NCBI GenBank assembly: GCA_900771425.1
Contig: CAAGNV010000065.1
Span: 1-64,000, forward strand
Source: Bacteroidaceae bacterium
GTDB taxonomy: Bacteria > Bacteroidota > Bacteroidia > Bacteroidales > Bacteroidaceae
Direction: 5' to 3'
DNA: 64,000 nucleotides
Made by a program: the position numbers and the translations under genes
Shown: positions 47,863 through 57,445 of the stretch, piece after piece
Layout of the letters: every line of letters begins with the position of its first letter
Numbering within the stretch: the stretch's first letter is position 1
The notes under the pieces: model-generated
Seen by the model: the letters and a program-made list of their open reading frames with translations, nothing else
What the model was told of the DNA's origin: nothing
Database searches by the model: none

Positions 47863-48187
47863 AGATTTTGTTGATTGATTAATTAATTATTTTGGTTAAT
47901 TTTTTGGATTGTTCAAGTTTGCACTGGGCAATTCTTCGTGAATACTGCAATGCAATTATCGTCGGATATCGTCTTGTCGCCCGCAACGGACACACGCTCA
48001 CGCGCACGCACATATAACACGACAAATCAACACTCAATTCCTACCCTACTGCGGGATTGACCCGCCGCGGCTGACATACACCATCGACTTTGCTATCTTT
48101 CACCTGCAAAACAGGCAGAAAACTTATCGACAAAATGCTGTAAGCACGCAAATCCAACGATGTTATTACATAGTAATACACGCCAAA
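47863..48187 (-). other. Long leader of the SusCD-fasciclin operon
   Basis: A gene-free stretch of about 325 bp between the predicted start and the first fasciclin gene. It includes an alternating purine-pyrimidine run rich in GTGCG/GCGTG near 47990-48010 and an ATT/AAT-rich end next to the start codon. I see no known riboswitch or clear T-tailed hairpin. Many Bacteroidetes SusC operons carry antisense-RNA or leader control, so regulation in this leader is possible but not shown. The adjoining stretch 48226-48531 also holds no gene I accept. Confidence 0.4.
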
Positions 48188-48193
48188 TCGGGT

Positions 48194-48225
48194 GCAAGTT
48201 ACGCATTTTATTTGTTGTAAACAAA
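48194..48225 (-). promoter_or_regulatory. Promoter of the SusCD-fasciclin operon
   Basis: TTTG (48222-48225), exactly 20 bases, TAACTTGC (48194-48201). One base differs from TAnnTTTG. Predicted start near 48187 gives a leader of about 325 nt before the first gene. Confidence 0.65.
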
Positions 48226-48533
48226 TTTTCACATTATTTTGCATTTGTTTTATGTACTTTTTTCATCTTTTATTGTACTTTTTCACTTTTACCCCCTAAA
48301 ATGGCACCGCCATATTACAAATCAGCATTCCGCCATCAGCAACGAAACGAGCACGAAAATCAATGTCGGAGAAAGCACAAATCAAGTACGAAAACAAGCA
48401 AGACCAAGTGCTGCTACAAGACATGAAAAAGAGAGAAAACGAAGTCAGAATTTCGGGAAAAAGAGGAACCGTCAAAGGTCGAACAGGGCTATCAAACCAC
48501 AGCAAAAATCACGTCACATCCAAGAGCAGAAAA

Positions 48534-48568
48534 TGCATAAATATACAACACAAATGAATAATTATGCA
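48534..48568. promoter_or_regulatory. Pair of ArgR-box-like palindromes
   Basis: TGCATAAATATACA (48534-48547) and TGAATAATTATGCA (48555-48568), exactly 21 bp start to start. That is the spacing of classical paired ARG boxes. No arginine gene is next to it. Confidence 0.35.
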
Positions 48569-48802
48569 TAAAGAAAAAGCAATAACCGCAACGGCGCAAG
48601 GCGAAAAGTACAAGTTCTTACAAGACTGATAATCAGCATGGTTACATCTACGTCAAAACACAGCCATATCTTCGTGCCATAAGAACCAAATCTTATCGCC
48701 ATAAGAACCAAATCTTATTGCCCGAAGATTTGGTTCTTCAGACGGTAAGATATGGCCGTGTAATTCGACACGCACAAATCCGTTGCTCAATACATTCAAA
48801 AA

Positions 48803-48816
48803 TGCATAAATATGCA
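48803..48816. promoter_or_regulatory. ArgR-box-like palindrome
   Basis: TGCATAAATATGCA, a near-perfect palindrome with arms TGCATA and TATGCA, at the outer end of the element. The equivalent box of copy 2 lies at 18538-18551. Confidence 0.3.
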
Positions 48817-49000
48817 TTCATACGGGTATCGTATTCCGGTCAAGGTGCAGCGTGAACGAATGTCACGAACTAACGGTCTGACGACAATGACTGCGTAACG
48901 TATAGCACTGACCAGTAAGCATCCGCCGCAACACACATTCCACGTTATAGTCATCCGTGCACAAGACAATACGCCCATACTTAAGACTTTGCAGCAGGCA

Positions 49001-49038
49001 ATAAACAACAAACCGCACCCCACGCATATGGGATGCGG
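49001..49038 (-). terminator. Terminator of the S10-spc-alpha supercluster
   Basis: On the minus strand CCGCATCCCA pairs with TGGGGTGCGG (one G-U wobble) around a 6-nt loop, then TTTGTTGTTTATT. It lies about 45 bp after the rplQ stop. The mismatch is worse on the plus strand, so it works for the ribosomal operon. Confidence 0.8.
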
Positions 49039-49084
49039 CTTATGCGGATATACGATTGTTATCGTCAACCGATTACAATTCAGA

Positions 49085-49579
49085 TTACTCTGCTGCTGGA
49101 GCCTCTGTTGCCTCTGCTGGTGCTTCTGCAACTTCTTCTGCAGGAGCAGCTGCCTCAGCCTTAGGAGCAGACTTGCGGCTACGACGTGTACGAGTCTTCT
49201 TTTCAGCCTTAGCCATGTTCTCATCGAAGTCAACGAGTTCGATGAATGCCATATCTGCATCGTCAGATGCACGCTTGCCGAGCTTGATGATACGTGTGTA
49301 ACCACCTGGACGGTCAGCAACCTTATTTGCGACTACACCGAAGAGTTCAGTGATGGCATACTTGTTCTGGAGGTAGCTGAATACGACGCGGCGAGAAGCA
49401 GTAGTGTCGTCCTTTGACTTAGTAATCAGTGGCTCAACATATACACGGAGAGCCTTTGCCTTTTGGAGAGTCGTTGTGATACGCTTGTGCATAATCAGTG
49501 ATGTTGCCATGTTTGACAACATTGCTGCTCTGTGAGCAGACTTACGGCTCAGATGATTGAATTTCTTATTGTGTCTCAT
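49085..49579 (-). CDS. rplQ: 50S ribosomal protein L17
   Basis: A 164-residue large-subunit protein at the end of the alpha operon. The conserved core (about 1-120) starts [19 protein letters not shown]. An added tail of about 40 residues is rich in Ala, Pro and Glu after a basic [12 protein letters not shown] segment, a usual Bacteroidetes extension. It follows rpoA by 5 bp. Confidence 0.97.
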   Translation of the reverse strand: MRHNKKFNHLSRKSAHRAAMLSNMATSLIMHKRITTTLQKAKALRVYVEPLITKSKDDTTASRRVVFSYLQNKYAITELFGVVANKVADRPGGYTRIIKLGKRASDDADMAFIELVDFDENMAKAEKKTRTRRSRKSAPKAEAAAPAEEVAEAPAEATEAPAAE

Positions 49580-49584
49580 CTTGA

Positions 49585-50577
49585 TTAATCTTTATCGAGT
49601 TTATACTTACTAGTGTCGGTTCCGAACTGAAGGCCATGCTCTTCGAGCAGGTCATCAAGTTCTGTGAGTGACTTCTTACCAAAGTTGCGGAACTTGAGCA
49701 AATCATTCTTTTGGTACTTAACCAAGTCACCGAGAGTGTCAACATCTGCTGCCTTCAAGCAGTTGAGGGCACGTACAGAGAGGTTCATGTCGGTAAGTTT
49801 GGTCTTGAGCAACTGACGCATACGCAGGATTTCCTCATCGAACTCTTCTACACCGTCGATGTCGTTGTTGTCGAGAGTAATCTTCTCGTCAGAGAACAAC
49901 ATGAAGTGGTAAATGAGTATCTTTGCTGCTTCCTTGAGAGCATCCTTTGGAAGGATTGAACCATCGGTAGTGATTTCCAGGATCAACTTGTCGTAGTCGG
50001 TCTTCTGCTGCACACGGTATGGTTCTACGCTGTACTTGACGTTGCGTATTGGTGTATAGATGGAGTCGATGGCAAGTTCGTTAATCTCCTTGCAGAACTC
50101 ACGGTTTTCATCAGCAGGCACGTAACCACGGCCCTTGTTGATGTTGAGTTCGATCTCCATAGTTGCTTTTGCATCTAAATGGCAAATTACCAATTCAGGA
50201 TTTAACACTCCAAATCCATTAAGATACTTGCTGATATCGCCAGCTTTAAACTCGGTTGAATTCTCGACTTTGATAGATACCTTTTCGGATTCTACACCGT
50301 CAACTGTCTGCTTGAATCTGACTTGCTTGAGATTCAAGATAATGTTGGTAACGTCTTCCTTGACGCCAGGTACGGTCGCAAATTCGTGCTCTACACCAGC
50401 AATACGGATGGTATTGATAGCATAGCCCTCGAGTGACGAGAGAAGAATGCGACGGAGCGGATTACCGATGGTAATACCGAAACCTGGTTCGAGAGGACGG
50501 AACTCAAAGCGTCCGAACTTCTCGTCAGATTCCAACATTATAACTTTTTCTGGTTTTTGAAATGCTAATACCGCCAT
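49585..50577 (-). CDS. rpoA: DNA-directed RNA polymerase subunit alpha
   Basis: A 330-residue assembly subunit. The N-terminal domain (about 1-230) contains [20 protein letters not shown]. The flexible linker precedes the C-terminal domain, whose helix-hairpin-helix has [19 protein letters not shown] and [20 protein letters not shown]. The gene follows rpsD by 9 bp. Length is typical. Confidence 0.99.
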   Translation of the reverse strand: MAVLAFQKPEKVIMLESDEKFGRFEFRPLEPGFGITIGNPLRRILLSSLEGYAINTIRIAGVEHEFATVPGVKEDVTNIILNLKQVRFKQTVDGVESEKVSIKVENSTEFKAGDISKYLNGFGVLNPELVICHLDAKATMEIELNINKGRGYVPADENREFCKEINELAIDSIYTPIRNVKYSVEPYRVQQKTDYDKLILEITTDGSILPKDALKEAAKILIYHFMLFSDEKITLDNNDIDGVEEFDEEILRMRQLLKTKLTDMNLSVRALNCLKAADVDTLGDLVKYQKNDLLKFRNFGKKSLTELDDLLEEHGLQFGTDTSKYKLDKD

Positions 50578-50586
50578 TGTTAATTT

Positions 50587-51192
50587 TTATTTAGAGTACA
50601 ACTCGACAATCATTTGCTCTTTAATATTCTCAGGGATGTCTGCGCGCTCTGGCATATGGAGCATTGTTCCACCCATTGCTGCGTCGTTCCATTCAATCCA
50701 AGGATATTTGCTGTGGTTGAAGCCTGCGAGTGACTCGGCGATGACTTCAAGAGAGCGTGCCTTTTCACGTACTGCTACCAACTGACCAGGCTTTACTGAG
50801 TAAGATGGGATGTTCACAACCTGACCATCTACAGTGATGTGCTTGTGACTAACCATCTGACGTGCTGCTGCACGGGTTGGTGCGATACCAAGACGATAAA
50901 CGATATTGTCCAGACGTGCCTCGAGGAGCTGAAGAAGTACTTCACCTGTTACACCTGATGATGTAGCTGCCTTCTCGAACAAGTTGCGGAACTGACGTTC
51001 GAGAACACCGTAAGTGTACTTTGCCTTCTGCTTCTCAGCGAGCATGAGTCCGTATTCTGATGACTTCTTGCGACGGTTGTTGCCATGCTGGCCTGCAGGA
51101 TAGTTTCTCTTTGACAAAACCTTGTCTGGTCCAAAAATTGCCTCACCGAAACGGCGTGAAATTCTTGACTTTGGTCCTATATATCTTGCCAT
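50587..51192 (-). CDS. rpsD: 30S ribosomal protein S4
   Basis: A 201-residue primary 16S-binding protein. It begins [21 protein letters not shown] and carries the S4 RNA-binding motif ([20 protein letters not shown], about 91-110). N-terminal zinc cysteines are absent. A 189-bp gap separates it from rpsK, larger than any other gap in this cluster. Confidence 0.98.
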   Translation of the reverse strand: MARYIGPKSRISRRFGEAIFGPDKVLSKRNYPAGQHGNNRRKKSSEYGLMLAEKQKAKYTYGVLERQFRNLFEKAATSSGVTGEVLLQLLEARLDNIVYRLGIAPTRAAARQMVSHKHITVDGQVVNIPSYSVKPGQLVAVREKARSLEVIAESLAGFNHSKYPWIEWNDAAMGGTMLHMPERADIPENIKEQMIVELYSK

Positions 51193-51381
51193 AATCTTTT
51201 TACTGTTTGTATAATTTCAATTCTTGTTTACTCTTGAGACTGACGGTAGAGCGACCTACGATGTGTATGTATTGCTGCAGCCGCGACGGCAGAAAGGAAA
51301 AGATGCCGACAAAATTGATAGCGATAATACACTCGGCACGATACGCCCGAAATTGATTGAGGTCAGCCTGCTTGATGTTTG
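51193..51381 (-). other. Unusual 189-bp gap between rpsK and rpsD
   Basis: No gene, full promoter match or T-tailed hairpin is evident. Other junctions of the supercluster are far shorter. It could hold a secondary promoter or an S4 operator for the rpsD-rpoA-rplQ part (inference). Confidence 0.35.
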
Positions 51382-51771
51382 TTATACACGACGACGCTTT
51401 GGTGGGCGGCAGCCATTGTGTGGAAGTGGAGTAACGTCGATGATTTCTGTTACTTCAATACCTGCACCGTAGCAACCACGGATAGCGGATTCACGGCCAT
51501 TGCCTGGACCCTTGACGTATGCCGTCACCTTTCTCAAACCAAGATCGTATGCAACCTTTGCACAATCCTGAGCTGCCATCTGAGCTGCGTATGGGGTGTT
51601 CTTCTTAGAACCACGGAATCCCATCTTACCAGCTGATGACCATGAGATAACCTGACCCTCGCTGTTAGCCAATGTCACAATGATATTGTTGAATGATGAG
51701 TGAACATGGAGCTGACCCTGGGCAGTTATCTTAACGTTTCTCTTCTTTGCAGAAGTGGTTTTCTTTGCCAT
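51382..51771 (-). CDS. rpsK: 30S ribosomal protein S11
   Basis: A 129-residue platform protein near the mRNA exit channel. It contains [20 protein letters not shown] (about 28-47) and ends with the conserved [12 protein letters not shown] basic N-terminal tail precedes the core. It lies 90 bp after rpsM. Confidence 0.98.
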   Translation of the reverse strand: MAKKTTSAKKRNVKITAQGQLHVHSSFNNIIVTLANSEGQVISWSSAGKMGFRGSKKNTPYAAQMAAQDCAKVAYDLGLRKVTAYVKGPGNGRESAIRGCYGAGIEVTEIIDVTPLPHNGCRPPKRRRV

Positions 51772-51861
51772 AATCTTATTTACTATTTTGACAAGTTACT
51801 ATTTACTTTTGGAAGATAATCTACTGTCTAAAAACTCGAAGCTAAGCGTTCTTTATACTAA

Positions 51862-52242
51862 TTACTTAGTAGCCTTCTTCTTGTTAGCAACAGTCTTCTT
51901 CTTTCCCTTACGTGTGCGGGCATTGTTCTTTGTGCTCTGACCACGTACTGGAAGTCCGTTACGGTGACGGATGCCGCGATAACAGCCAATATCCATCAAT
52001 CGCTTGATGTTGAGCTGAATCTCTGAACGGAGGTCACCTTCTACCTTATATTCGGCACCAATAATCTCACGAATCTTTGCTGCCTGGTCATCTGTCCAGT
52101 CTTTTACTTTCAAATCTTTGTCAACTCCAGCCTTATCCAAAATCTTAGCTGAGCTGCTGCGTCCGATACCGAAAATGTATGTCAACGCAATTTCGCCTCT
52201 CTTGTTCTGTGGGAGGTCGACACCAACAATTCTTATTGCCAT
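51862..52242 (-). CDS. rpsM: 30S ribosomal protein S13
   Basis: A 126-residue head protein that contacts P-site tRNA. The start [20 protein letters not shown] and the segment [16 protein letters not shown] are diagnostic. The end is a Lys-rich tail ([15 protein letters not shown]). It follows rpmJ by 37 bp. Confidence 0.98.
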   Translation of the reverse strand: MAIRIVGVDLPQNKRGEIALTYIFGIGRSSSAKILDKAGVDKDLKVKDWTDDQAAKIREIIGAEYKVEGDLRSEIQLNIKRLMDIGCYRGIRHRNGLPVRGQSTKNNARTRKGKKKTVANKKKATK

Positions 52243-52279
52243 ATCTTAAATTTATTTATTATCTACTTGGCTTGTGAAT

Positions 52280-52396
52280 TTATCCCTGACGCATCTTGAA
52301 CTTAGGGTTCTTCTTGTTGATTACAAACAGACGACCCTTACGTCTAACGATTACGCAGTCAGGTGTACGCTTCTTTAAAGATGCTTTTGTTTTCAT
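52280..52396 (-). CDS. rpmJ: 50S ribosomal protein L36
   Basis: A 38-residue protein, too short for most length cut-offs: [14 protein letters not shown] at the start and NPKFKMRQG at the end. Only one Cys remains, so the usual CCHC zinc site is lost. This is the zinc-free form typical of Bacteroidetes. It lies between infA and rpsM in the conserved order. Confidence 0.95.
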   Translation of the reverse strand: MKTKASLKKRTPDCVIVRRKGRLFVINKKNPKFKMRQG

Positions 52397-52435
52397 TGTT
52401 TTTTAGCTTTTGCGGTCTTACTTATGTACTACCCG

Positions 52436-52654
52436 TTATTTATATCTGAATACTATTCTTCCTTTGGACAGGTCATAAGGCGACATTTCAACCTTAATCT
52501 TATCACCCGGCAATATCTTTATATAGTGCATACGCATCTTACCTGATATGTGAGCGATGATTTCATGACCGTTTTCCAACTCTACGCGAAACATTGCATT
52601 CGACAATGCCTCAACGATGGTTCCGTCTTGTTCTATTGCTGACTGTTTAGCCAT
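52436..52654 (-). CDS. infA: Translation initiation factor IF-1
   Basis: A 72-residue S1/OB-fold factor that binds the 30S A site. It reads [20 protein letters not shown], then the conserved [19 protein letters not shown] segment and [12 protein letters not shown] at the end. It follows map by 24 bp. Confidence 0.98.
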   Translation of the reverse strand: MAKQSAIEQDGTIVEALSNAMFRVELENGHEIIAHISGKMRMHYIKILPGDKIKVEMSPYDLSKGRIVFRYK

Positions 52655-52678
52655 ACTTAACTTTTAAAATGATTATCC

Positions 52679-53476
52679 TTATGATTGACTATCTTGTATG
52701 ATTCTTTCAATATCATCAAACGATGACAAAATGTCGGCCTTGCCTTTGTGAACACATATAGTATGCTCGAAATGGGCAGCCAGACTCCTGTCGCGCGTTA
52801 CAACGCCCCACTTGTCCTGCTGGAGGTAAATCTCCTTGGCACCCATCGTTATCATTGGTTCGATAGCGATGCAAAGTCCGTCCTTCAGCTGGATGCCGTT
52901 TCCACGACGCCCGAAATTGGGGACTTGGGGATCTTCATGCATCTCGCGTCCGATACCATGACCGACGAACTCCCTTATCACTCCGTAACCATGACTTTCA
53001 CAGTGTGACTGTACTGCATACGAAATGTCACCTATGCGATGTCCTGCCACGGCTTGTTCTATTCCCAAGTACAGTGCTTCCTTGGTTGTCCGCAGCAACT
53101 CCTTGGTTGCTTCTGAAACTTCACCAACTGCAAACGTGTAGCATGAGTCACCACAAAATCCGTTAAGCTTAGTTCCACAGTCAATTGAGACAATGTCACC
53201 GTCTTTCAGCGGAATATCGTTCGGAATGCCATGCACAACCTGCTCATTGACAGAAGTACATATACTGGCGGGAAACTCGGGACCGTAAGGATTGGGAAAT
53301 CCCTTGAACGTCGGTTCAGCTCCGTTGTCACGGATGAATGTCTCCGCTAAGACATCAAGTTGACGGGTAGTTACGCCAGGACGTATTATTTTAGATAATT
53401 CTGCGAGAGTCTTGCCTACAAGGAGGTTTGCCTCCCGCAGAAGTTCTATTTCATCGTTTGTCTTAAGATAAATCAT
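52679..53476 (-). CDS. map: Methionine aminopeptidase, type I
   Basis: A 265-residue metalloprotease that removes the initiator methionine. The metal ligands are found in SIDCGTKLNGFCGDSCYT (two Asp near 97-108), GHGIGREMHEDP (His near 171), and IEPM and AHFEHT (two Glu near 204 and 235). The enzyme lacks an N-terminal extension, so it is type Ia-like. It lies between secY and infA, the standard order. Confidence 0.98.
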   Translation of the reverse strand: MIYLKTNDEIELLREANLLVGKTLAELSKIIRPGVTTRQLDVLAETFIRDNGAEPTFKGFPNPYGPEFPASICTSVNEQVVHGIPNDIPLKDGDIVSIDCGTKLNGFCGDSCYTFAVGEVSEATKELLRTTKEALYLGIEQAVAGHRIGDISYAVQSHCESHGYGVIREFVGHGIGREMHEDPQVPNFGRRGNGIQLKDGLCIAIEPMITMGAKEIYLQQDKWGVVTRDRSLAAHFEHTICVHKGKADILSSFDDIERIIQDSQS

Positions 53477-53485
53477 CTTAATCGA

Positions 53486-54850
53486 TTAATATGCACCACC
53501 TACACCGGCATGTGCTCCACGGATACGGCCAGTCTCGAGAAGTCCATCATAATGACGCATCAAGAGGTGGCTTTCAATGTGCTGGAGTGTATCAAGCACT
53601 ACACCTACGAGGATGAGCAATGATGTACCACCAAAGAACTGAGCGAACTCCTGCTTTACGCCGAACAGACTTGCAAATGCAGGCAATACGGCGATAAGTG
53701 CGAGGAACAATGAACCAGGTAATGTGATACGAGACATAATCTTGTCGAGGAACTCAGCGGTGTTCTTACCTGGCTTGATGCCTGGTACGAAACCATTGTT
53801 GCGCTTCATGTCCTCTGCCATCTGTGTTGGATTGATGGTGATAGCAGTGTACAGATATGTGAACACGATGATAAGAGCTGCGAAAATCACATTATACAGC
53901 CAGCTTGTATGATCCATAAGCTGACTTACGAATGGATTGGCAGACTTACCTCCGGTGAATCCGAGAATTGCAATCGGAATGAACATGATAGCCTGAGCAA
54001 AGATGATAGGCATTACGTTTGCAGCGTATGGCTTCAGAGGAATATACTGACGCGCACCGCCTACTTGACGATTGCCTGCAACACGCTTGGCATACTGTAC
54101 AGGTACACGACGGACACCCTGGACGAGGAGAATTGCAGCGCCGATGACAGCGAACAATGCTACGATTTCAACGAGGAATACGAAGAGACCACCTGCGTCT
54201 GAGATGTGTGTTGTGAATTCCTGAGTAATTGCCTGTGGGAAGCGAGCGATGATACCAATCATGATGATGAGTGAAACACCCTGACCGATACCCTTGTCTG
54301 TAATTCTTTCACCTAACCAGAGAATGAACATACTGCCGGCAGCAAGTATGATGGTTGATGTAACAAAGAACCATGTCCAGTCGAGGGACTGGTAGATTGC
54401 CATGCCATTGGTGGTATTCTTCAGGTTAACCAAGAATGACGGAGCCTGAACAAGAAGGATAGCCACTGTCAAATAACGTGTGAGCTGATTCATCTTGCGA
54501 CGGCCGCTCTCGCCCTCGCGCTGCATCTTTTGGAAATAAGGGACAGCAATACCGAGGAGTTGCATTACGATTGAAGCTGAGATGTACGGCATGATACCAA
54601 GGGCAAAGATAGATGCCTTGGAGAATGCACCACCTGAGAACATATCAAGCAACGACATAAGACCCTCACTTGTCTGATTCTTCAAGTTGCCGAGGGCTTC
54701 AGCATCAATTCCAGGCAGCACGATGAATGAGCCGAAACGATACACAGCTACTAAGGCAATAGTAATCAAGAGACGAGAACGGAGGTCCTCAATCTTCCAA
54801 ATGTTGGTCAAGGTCTTGATGAACTTGATATCCGTTAATTTCTTTCCCAT
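53486..54850 (-). CDS. secY: Preprotein translocase subunit SecY
   Basis: A 454-residue channel of the Sec translocon with about ten membrane helices. Conserved features include FGSFIVLPGID near the plug, ITDKGIGQGVSLIIMIGI (about 184-201) and NPTQMAEDMKRNNGFVPGIKPG in the cytoplasmic loop before the last helices. The last residues GAHAGVGGAY are short and polar. It follows rplO by 11 bp. Confidence 0.98.
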   Translation of the reverse strand: MGKKLTDIKFIKTLTNIWKIEDLRSRLLITIALVAVYRFGSFIVLPGIDAEALGNLKNQTSEGLMSLLDMFSGGAFSKASIFALGIMPYISASIVMQLLGIAVPYFQKMQREGESGRRKMNQLTRYLTVAILLVQAPSFLVNLKNTTNGMAIYQSLDWTWFFVTSTIILAAGSMFILWLGERITDKGIGQGVSLIIMIGIIARFPQAITQEFTTHISDAGGLFVFLVEIVALFAVIGAAILLVQGVRRVPVQYAKRVAGNRQVGGARQYIPLKPYAANVMPIIFAQAIMFIPIAILGFTGGKSANPFVSQLMDHTSWLYNVIFAALIIVFTYLYTAITINPTQMAEDMKRNNGFVPGIKPGKNTAEFLDKIMSRITLPGSLFLALIAVLPAFASLFGVKQEFAQFFGGTSLLILVGVVLDTLQHIESHLLMRHYDGLLETGRIRGAHAGVGGAY

Positions 54851-54861
54851 TATTTTTTTTA

Positions 54862-55308
54862 TTAGAGGGTTACAGCGTTGCCACCTTTTTCTGTTATCTT
54901 TGCTTTTGCAGTCTCAGAGAATGCATGAGCCTCAACATCGAGTTTTGTAGTAAGCTCGCCGTTTGCCAATACCTTAACCAACTGCTTTGCGTTTACGAAA
55001 CCTGCTTCGATGAGTTCAGCTATGCCGACCTTTTCAAGGTTCTTCTCTTCTGCCAACTTCTGGATTGTAGCAAGGTTGATTGCCTTGTACTCAACACGGT
55101 TGATGTTCTTGAAACCGAACTTAGGCACACGACGCTGGAGAGGCATCTGACCTCCTTCGAAACCAATCTTCTTCTTGTAACCAGAACGAGCCTTTGCTCC
55201 CTTGTGTCCACGAGTTGAAGTACGACCCTTGCCAGAACCGTAACCACGACCTACTCGCTTGCTATTGTGAGTTGAGCCTTCTGCTGGTTTTAAATTATGT
55301 AATTCCAT
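54862..55308 (-). CDS. rplO: 50S ribosomal protein L15
   Basis: A 148-residue large-subunit protein. The N-terminus is long and basic with the GKGRTSTRGHKGAKARSG glycine-rich segment (about 27-44) that threads into 23S rRNA. The C-terminal domain starts near residue 75. It follows rpmD by 24 bp. Confidence 0.97.
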   Translation of the reverse strand: MELHNLKPAEGSTHNSKRVGRGYGSGKGRTSTRGHKGAKARSGYKKKIGFEGGQMPLQRRVPKFGFKNINRVEYKAINLATIQKLAEEKNLEKVGIAELIEAGFVNAKQLVKVLANGELTTKLDVEAHAFSETAKAKITEKGGNAVTL

Positions 55309-55332
55309 TGTGTCGATGTTTTAATTAGTTAC

Positions 55333-55509
55333 TTAGTCGATTACCTGAACAAGGTGACTCACCTTGTTGATCATGCCACGTACTGAAGGTGTATCTTCGT
55401 GTTCAACCACGCGGCCCAGCTTAGTGAGACCGAGCGAGTCGAGTGTACGCTTCTGGTCGATTGGTCGGTTTGCACGACTCTTAATCTGCTTAATCTTTAT
55501 TGTTGCCAT
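55333..55509 (-). CDS. rpmD: 50S ribosomal protein L30
   Basis: A 58-residue protein, below common length filters. It begins MATIKIKQIKSRANRP and continues TLDSLGLTKLGRVV to HLVQVID, the standard L30 fold. It sits between rpsE (13 bp) and rplO. Confidence 0.95.
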   Translation of the reverse strand: MATIKIKQIKSRANRPIDQKRTLDSLGLTKLGRVVEHEDTPSVRGMINKVSHLVQVID

Positions 55510-55522
55510 GTTGTAGTCCTCC

Positions 55523-56032
55523 TTATCCTCTGAATACTTTAGTCAAACTTACACCACGGTTCTCTGCTACTGTCTTAGGGTCACGCATGCTTGAAAGGGC
55601 TTCGATTGTTGCCTTTACAAGGTTGTGAGGGTTTGAGCTACCCTTTGACTTTGCAAGAACGTCAGTAATACCAACACTCTCGAGAACGGCACGCATAGCA
55701 CCACCTGCTACAACTCCTGTACCTTCAGAAGCCGGCATGATGAGCACGCGGGCTCCACCGAACTTGGCATAAGCCTCGTGAGGAACAGTTCCGTTGAGCA
55801 CTGGAACCTTAACAAGATTTTTCTTGGCAGCTTCCACGCCTTTTGCGATTGCAGCTGTAACTTCACCTGCCTTACCAAGACCGCATCCAATTACACCATT
55901 CTCGTTACCTACGACAACGATGGCAGCGAACGTAAATGTACGACCACCCTTTGTTACCTTGGTAACACGATTAATAGCAACCAATCGATCCTTAAGTTCG
56001 ACGTCGTTTCCTATTTTTACTCTATTAACCAT
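55523..56032 (-). CDS. rpsE: 30S ribosomal protein S5
   Basis: A 169-residue protein that supports translational accuracy. The double-stranded RNA-binding part begins [19 protein letters not shown] (about 13-31), followed by the [20 protein letters not shown] helix. The C-terminal domain has [16 protein letters not shown]. It lies 8 bp after rplR. Confidence 0.98.
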   Translation of the reverse strand: MVNRVKIGNDVELKDRLVAINRVTKVTKGGRTFTFAAIVVVGNENGVIGCGLGKAGEVTAAIAKGVEAAKKNLVKVPVLNGTVPHEAYAKFGGARVLIMPASEGTGVVAGGAMRAVLESVGITDVLAKSKGSSNPHNLVKATIEALSSMRDPKTVAENRGVSLTKVFRG

Positions 56033-56040
56033 AATCTTAA

Positions 56041-56382
56041 TTAAAATTTAAGTCCTGCGTTACGGGCAGCATCTGCTACCGCTTTTACTCTACCATGATA
56101 CAGGTAACCATTACGGTCGAAAACTACTGCATCGATACCAGCTGCGAGAGCTTTCTGTGCGATGAGTTCACCGACCTTTGTAGCCTGTTCAATCTTATTG
56201 CATTTTTCCAGTCCAAGTGATGATGCTGACACAAGTGTCTTTGCGTCGTCGTCATTGATAACCTGAACGTAAATCTGCTTGTTACTTCTGAATACAGACA
56301 TACGTGGGCGTGCAGCAGTACCAGAAACTTTATTGCGTACTCTATATTTGATTTTGATACGTCTTTCTATCTTTGTTATCAT
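56041..56382 (-). CDS. rplR: 50S ribosomal protein L18
   Basis: A 113-residue 5S rRNA-binding protein. It starts with a basic helix ([20 protein letters not shown]) and contains [18 protein letters not shown] and [19 protein letters not shown]. Length is normal for the family. Confidence 0.97.
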   Translation of the reverse strand: MITKIERRIKIKYRVRNKVSGTAARPRMSVFRSNKQIYVQVINDDDAKTLVSASSLGLEKCNKIEQATKVGELIAQKALAAGIDAVVFDRNGYLYHGRVKAVADAARNAGLKF

Positions 56383-56402
56383 AATTATCGTACAATTAAA
56401 AA

Positions 56403-56972
56403 TTATTTAGCACTTGCTGACTTACCTGACTTTCTTCTGATAACCTCGCCCTGGAAGCGGATACCCTTACCCTTGTATGGTTCAGGCTTACGCAGTGAGC
56501 GGATTTTTGCACATACCTGACCGAGCAGTTGCTTGTCGCATGACTCGAGCATGATGAGAGGATCCTGGTTACGCTCTGACTTTGTCTCAACCTTGATTTC
56601 CTTAGGAAGAGCAAAGAGTATTGCGTGTGAGTAACCGAGTGCGAACTCGATTACATTACCAGTATTTGATACACGATAACCTACACCTACTAACTGAAGA
56701 GTCTTCTTGTAACCTTCAGAAACACCTACAACCATATTGTTGATGAGTGCGCGGTACAGACCATGGAAAGCGTGACGTTGCTTGGTGTTGTCTTGCATCA
56801 CCTCAGTGTTTTCTTCCAAAGTGAGAACGCCATCTTCAAGTGTGAGCTTGATAGCTGGGTTGACGTACTGTGAGAGTTCGCCCTTTGGACCTTTAACTGT
56901 TACAATGTCATCCTTATGAGTGATTGTCACTCCTGCAGGAATACTAATGGGTAATTTACCAATTCTAGACAT
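56403..56972 (-). CDS. rplF: 50S ribosomal protein L6
   Basis: A 189-residue protein near the factor-binding site. Two similar domains are present. The second contains the diagnostic [19 protein letters not shown] (about 161-179). It starts [17 protein letters not shown]. It follows rpsH by 16 bp. Confidence 0.98.
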   Translation of the reverse strand: MSRIGKLPISIPAGVTITHKDDIVTVKGPKGELSQYVNPAIKLTLEDGVLTLEENTEVMQDNTKQRHAFHGLYRALINNMVVGVSEGYKKTLQLVGVGYRVSNTGNVIEFALGYSHAILFALPKEIKVETKSERNQDPLIMLESCDKQLLGQVCAKIRSLRKPEPYKGKGIRFQGEVIRRKSGKSASAK

Positions 56973-56988
56973 TATATTTCCTCCTTAA

Positions 56989-57384
56989 TTAATAAACATA
57001 GCAAAGTACTTCGCCACCGATTTTCAGTTCAGAAGCCTCTTTGTCTGTCATTACACCTTTGGATGTAGATATGATTGCGATACCTAATCCGTTAATCACA
57101 CTTGGCATGTCCTTGTATCCAGTGTACTTACGAAGACCTGGACGTGACACGCGCTTCAGGCACTGGATAGCGCTTGACTTGGTAGCTGCATCGTACTTAA
57201 GTGCAATCTTGATAGTTCCCTGAGGACCATCGTCTACGAACTTGTAGTTAAGTACATAGCCCTTGTCGAAAAGAATCTTTGTGATCTCTTTCTTCAAGTT
57301 TGAGGCTGGAACCTCCACGATCTTGTGCTTTGCCTGAATCGCGTTTCTCAGTCTCGTGAGATAATCTGCTATTGGATCTGTCAT
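56989..57384 (-). CDS. rpsH: 30S ribosomal protein S8
   Basis: A 131-residue 16S-binding protein. Start MTDPIADYLTRLRNA and the GLGIAIISTSKGVMTDKEA segment (about 100-118) are diagnostic. S8 represses the spc operon in enterobacteria, but no operator can be claimed here. It follows rpsN by 61 bp. Confidence 0.98.
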   Translation of the reverse strand: MTDPIADYLTRLRNAIQAKHKIVEVPASNLKKEITKILFDKGYVLNYKFVDDGPQGTIKIALKYDAATKSSAIQCLKRVSRPGLRKYTGYKDMPSVINGLGIAIISTSKGVMTDKEASELKIGGEVLCYVY

Positions 57385-57445
57385 AATACTTAAATTAATC
57401 GGGACTCCCCGACAATATTTAATAATTAATAATATGGGTATTTGT

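Larger units (their letters stand above)
48532..48818 (-). repeat. 287-bp element containing array copy 3
   Basis: Same length and offsets as the element at 18536-18822, in opposite orientation: array 58 bp from one end (48818) and 127 bp from the other. The array has five in-phase 14-bp units at 48659, 48681, 48703, 48725 and 48747. Units 2 and 3 read AAGAACCAAATCTT, but unit 4 reads AAGATTTGGTTCTT on the same strand, so one internal unit is flipped with phase kept. The outer ends are again AT palindromes (AATGCATAAATATACA and TGCATAAATATGCATT). Reverse-complement flanks share TATGCATT-TTGAATGT and ATTTGTG, plus TAGATnTAAC and TGATTATCA, with copy 2. Confidence 0.85.

Noticed and set aside
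48363..48557. Basic 64-residue frame in the gap before rplQ
   Set aside because: No promoter, no family pattern, and its end runs into the 287-bp element.
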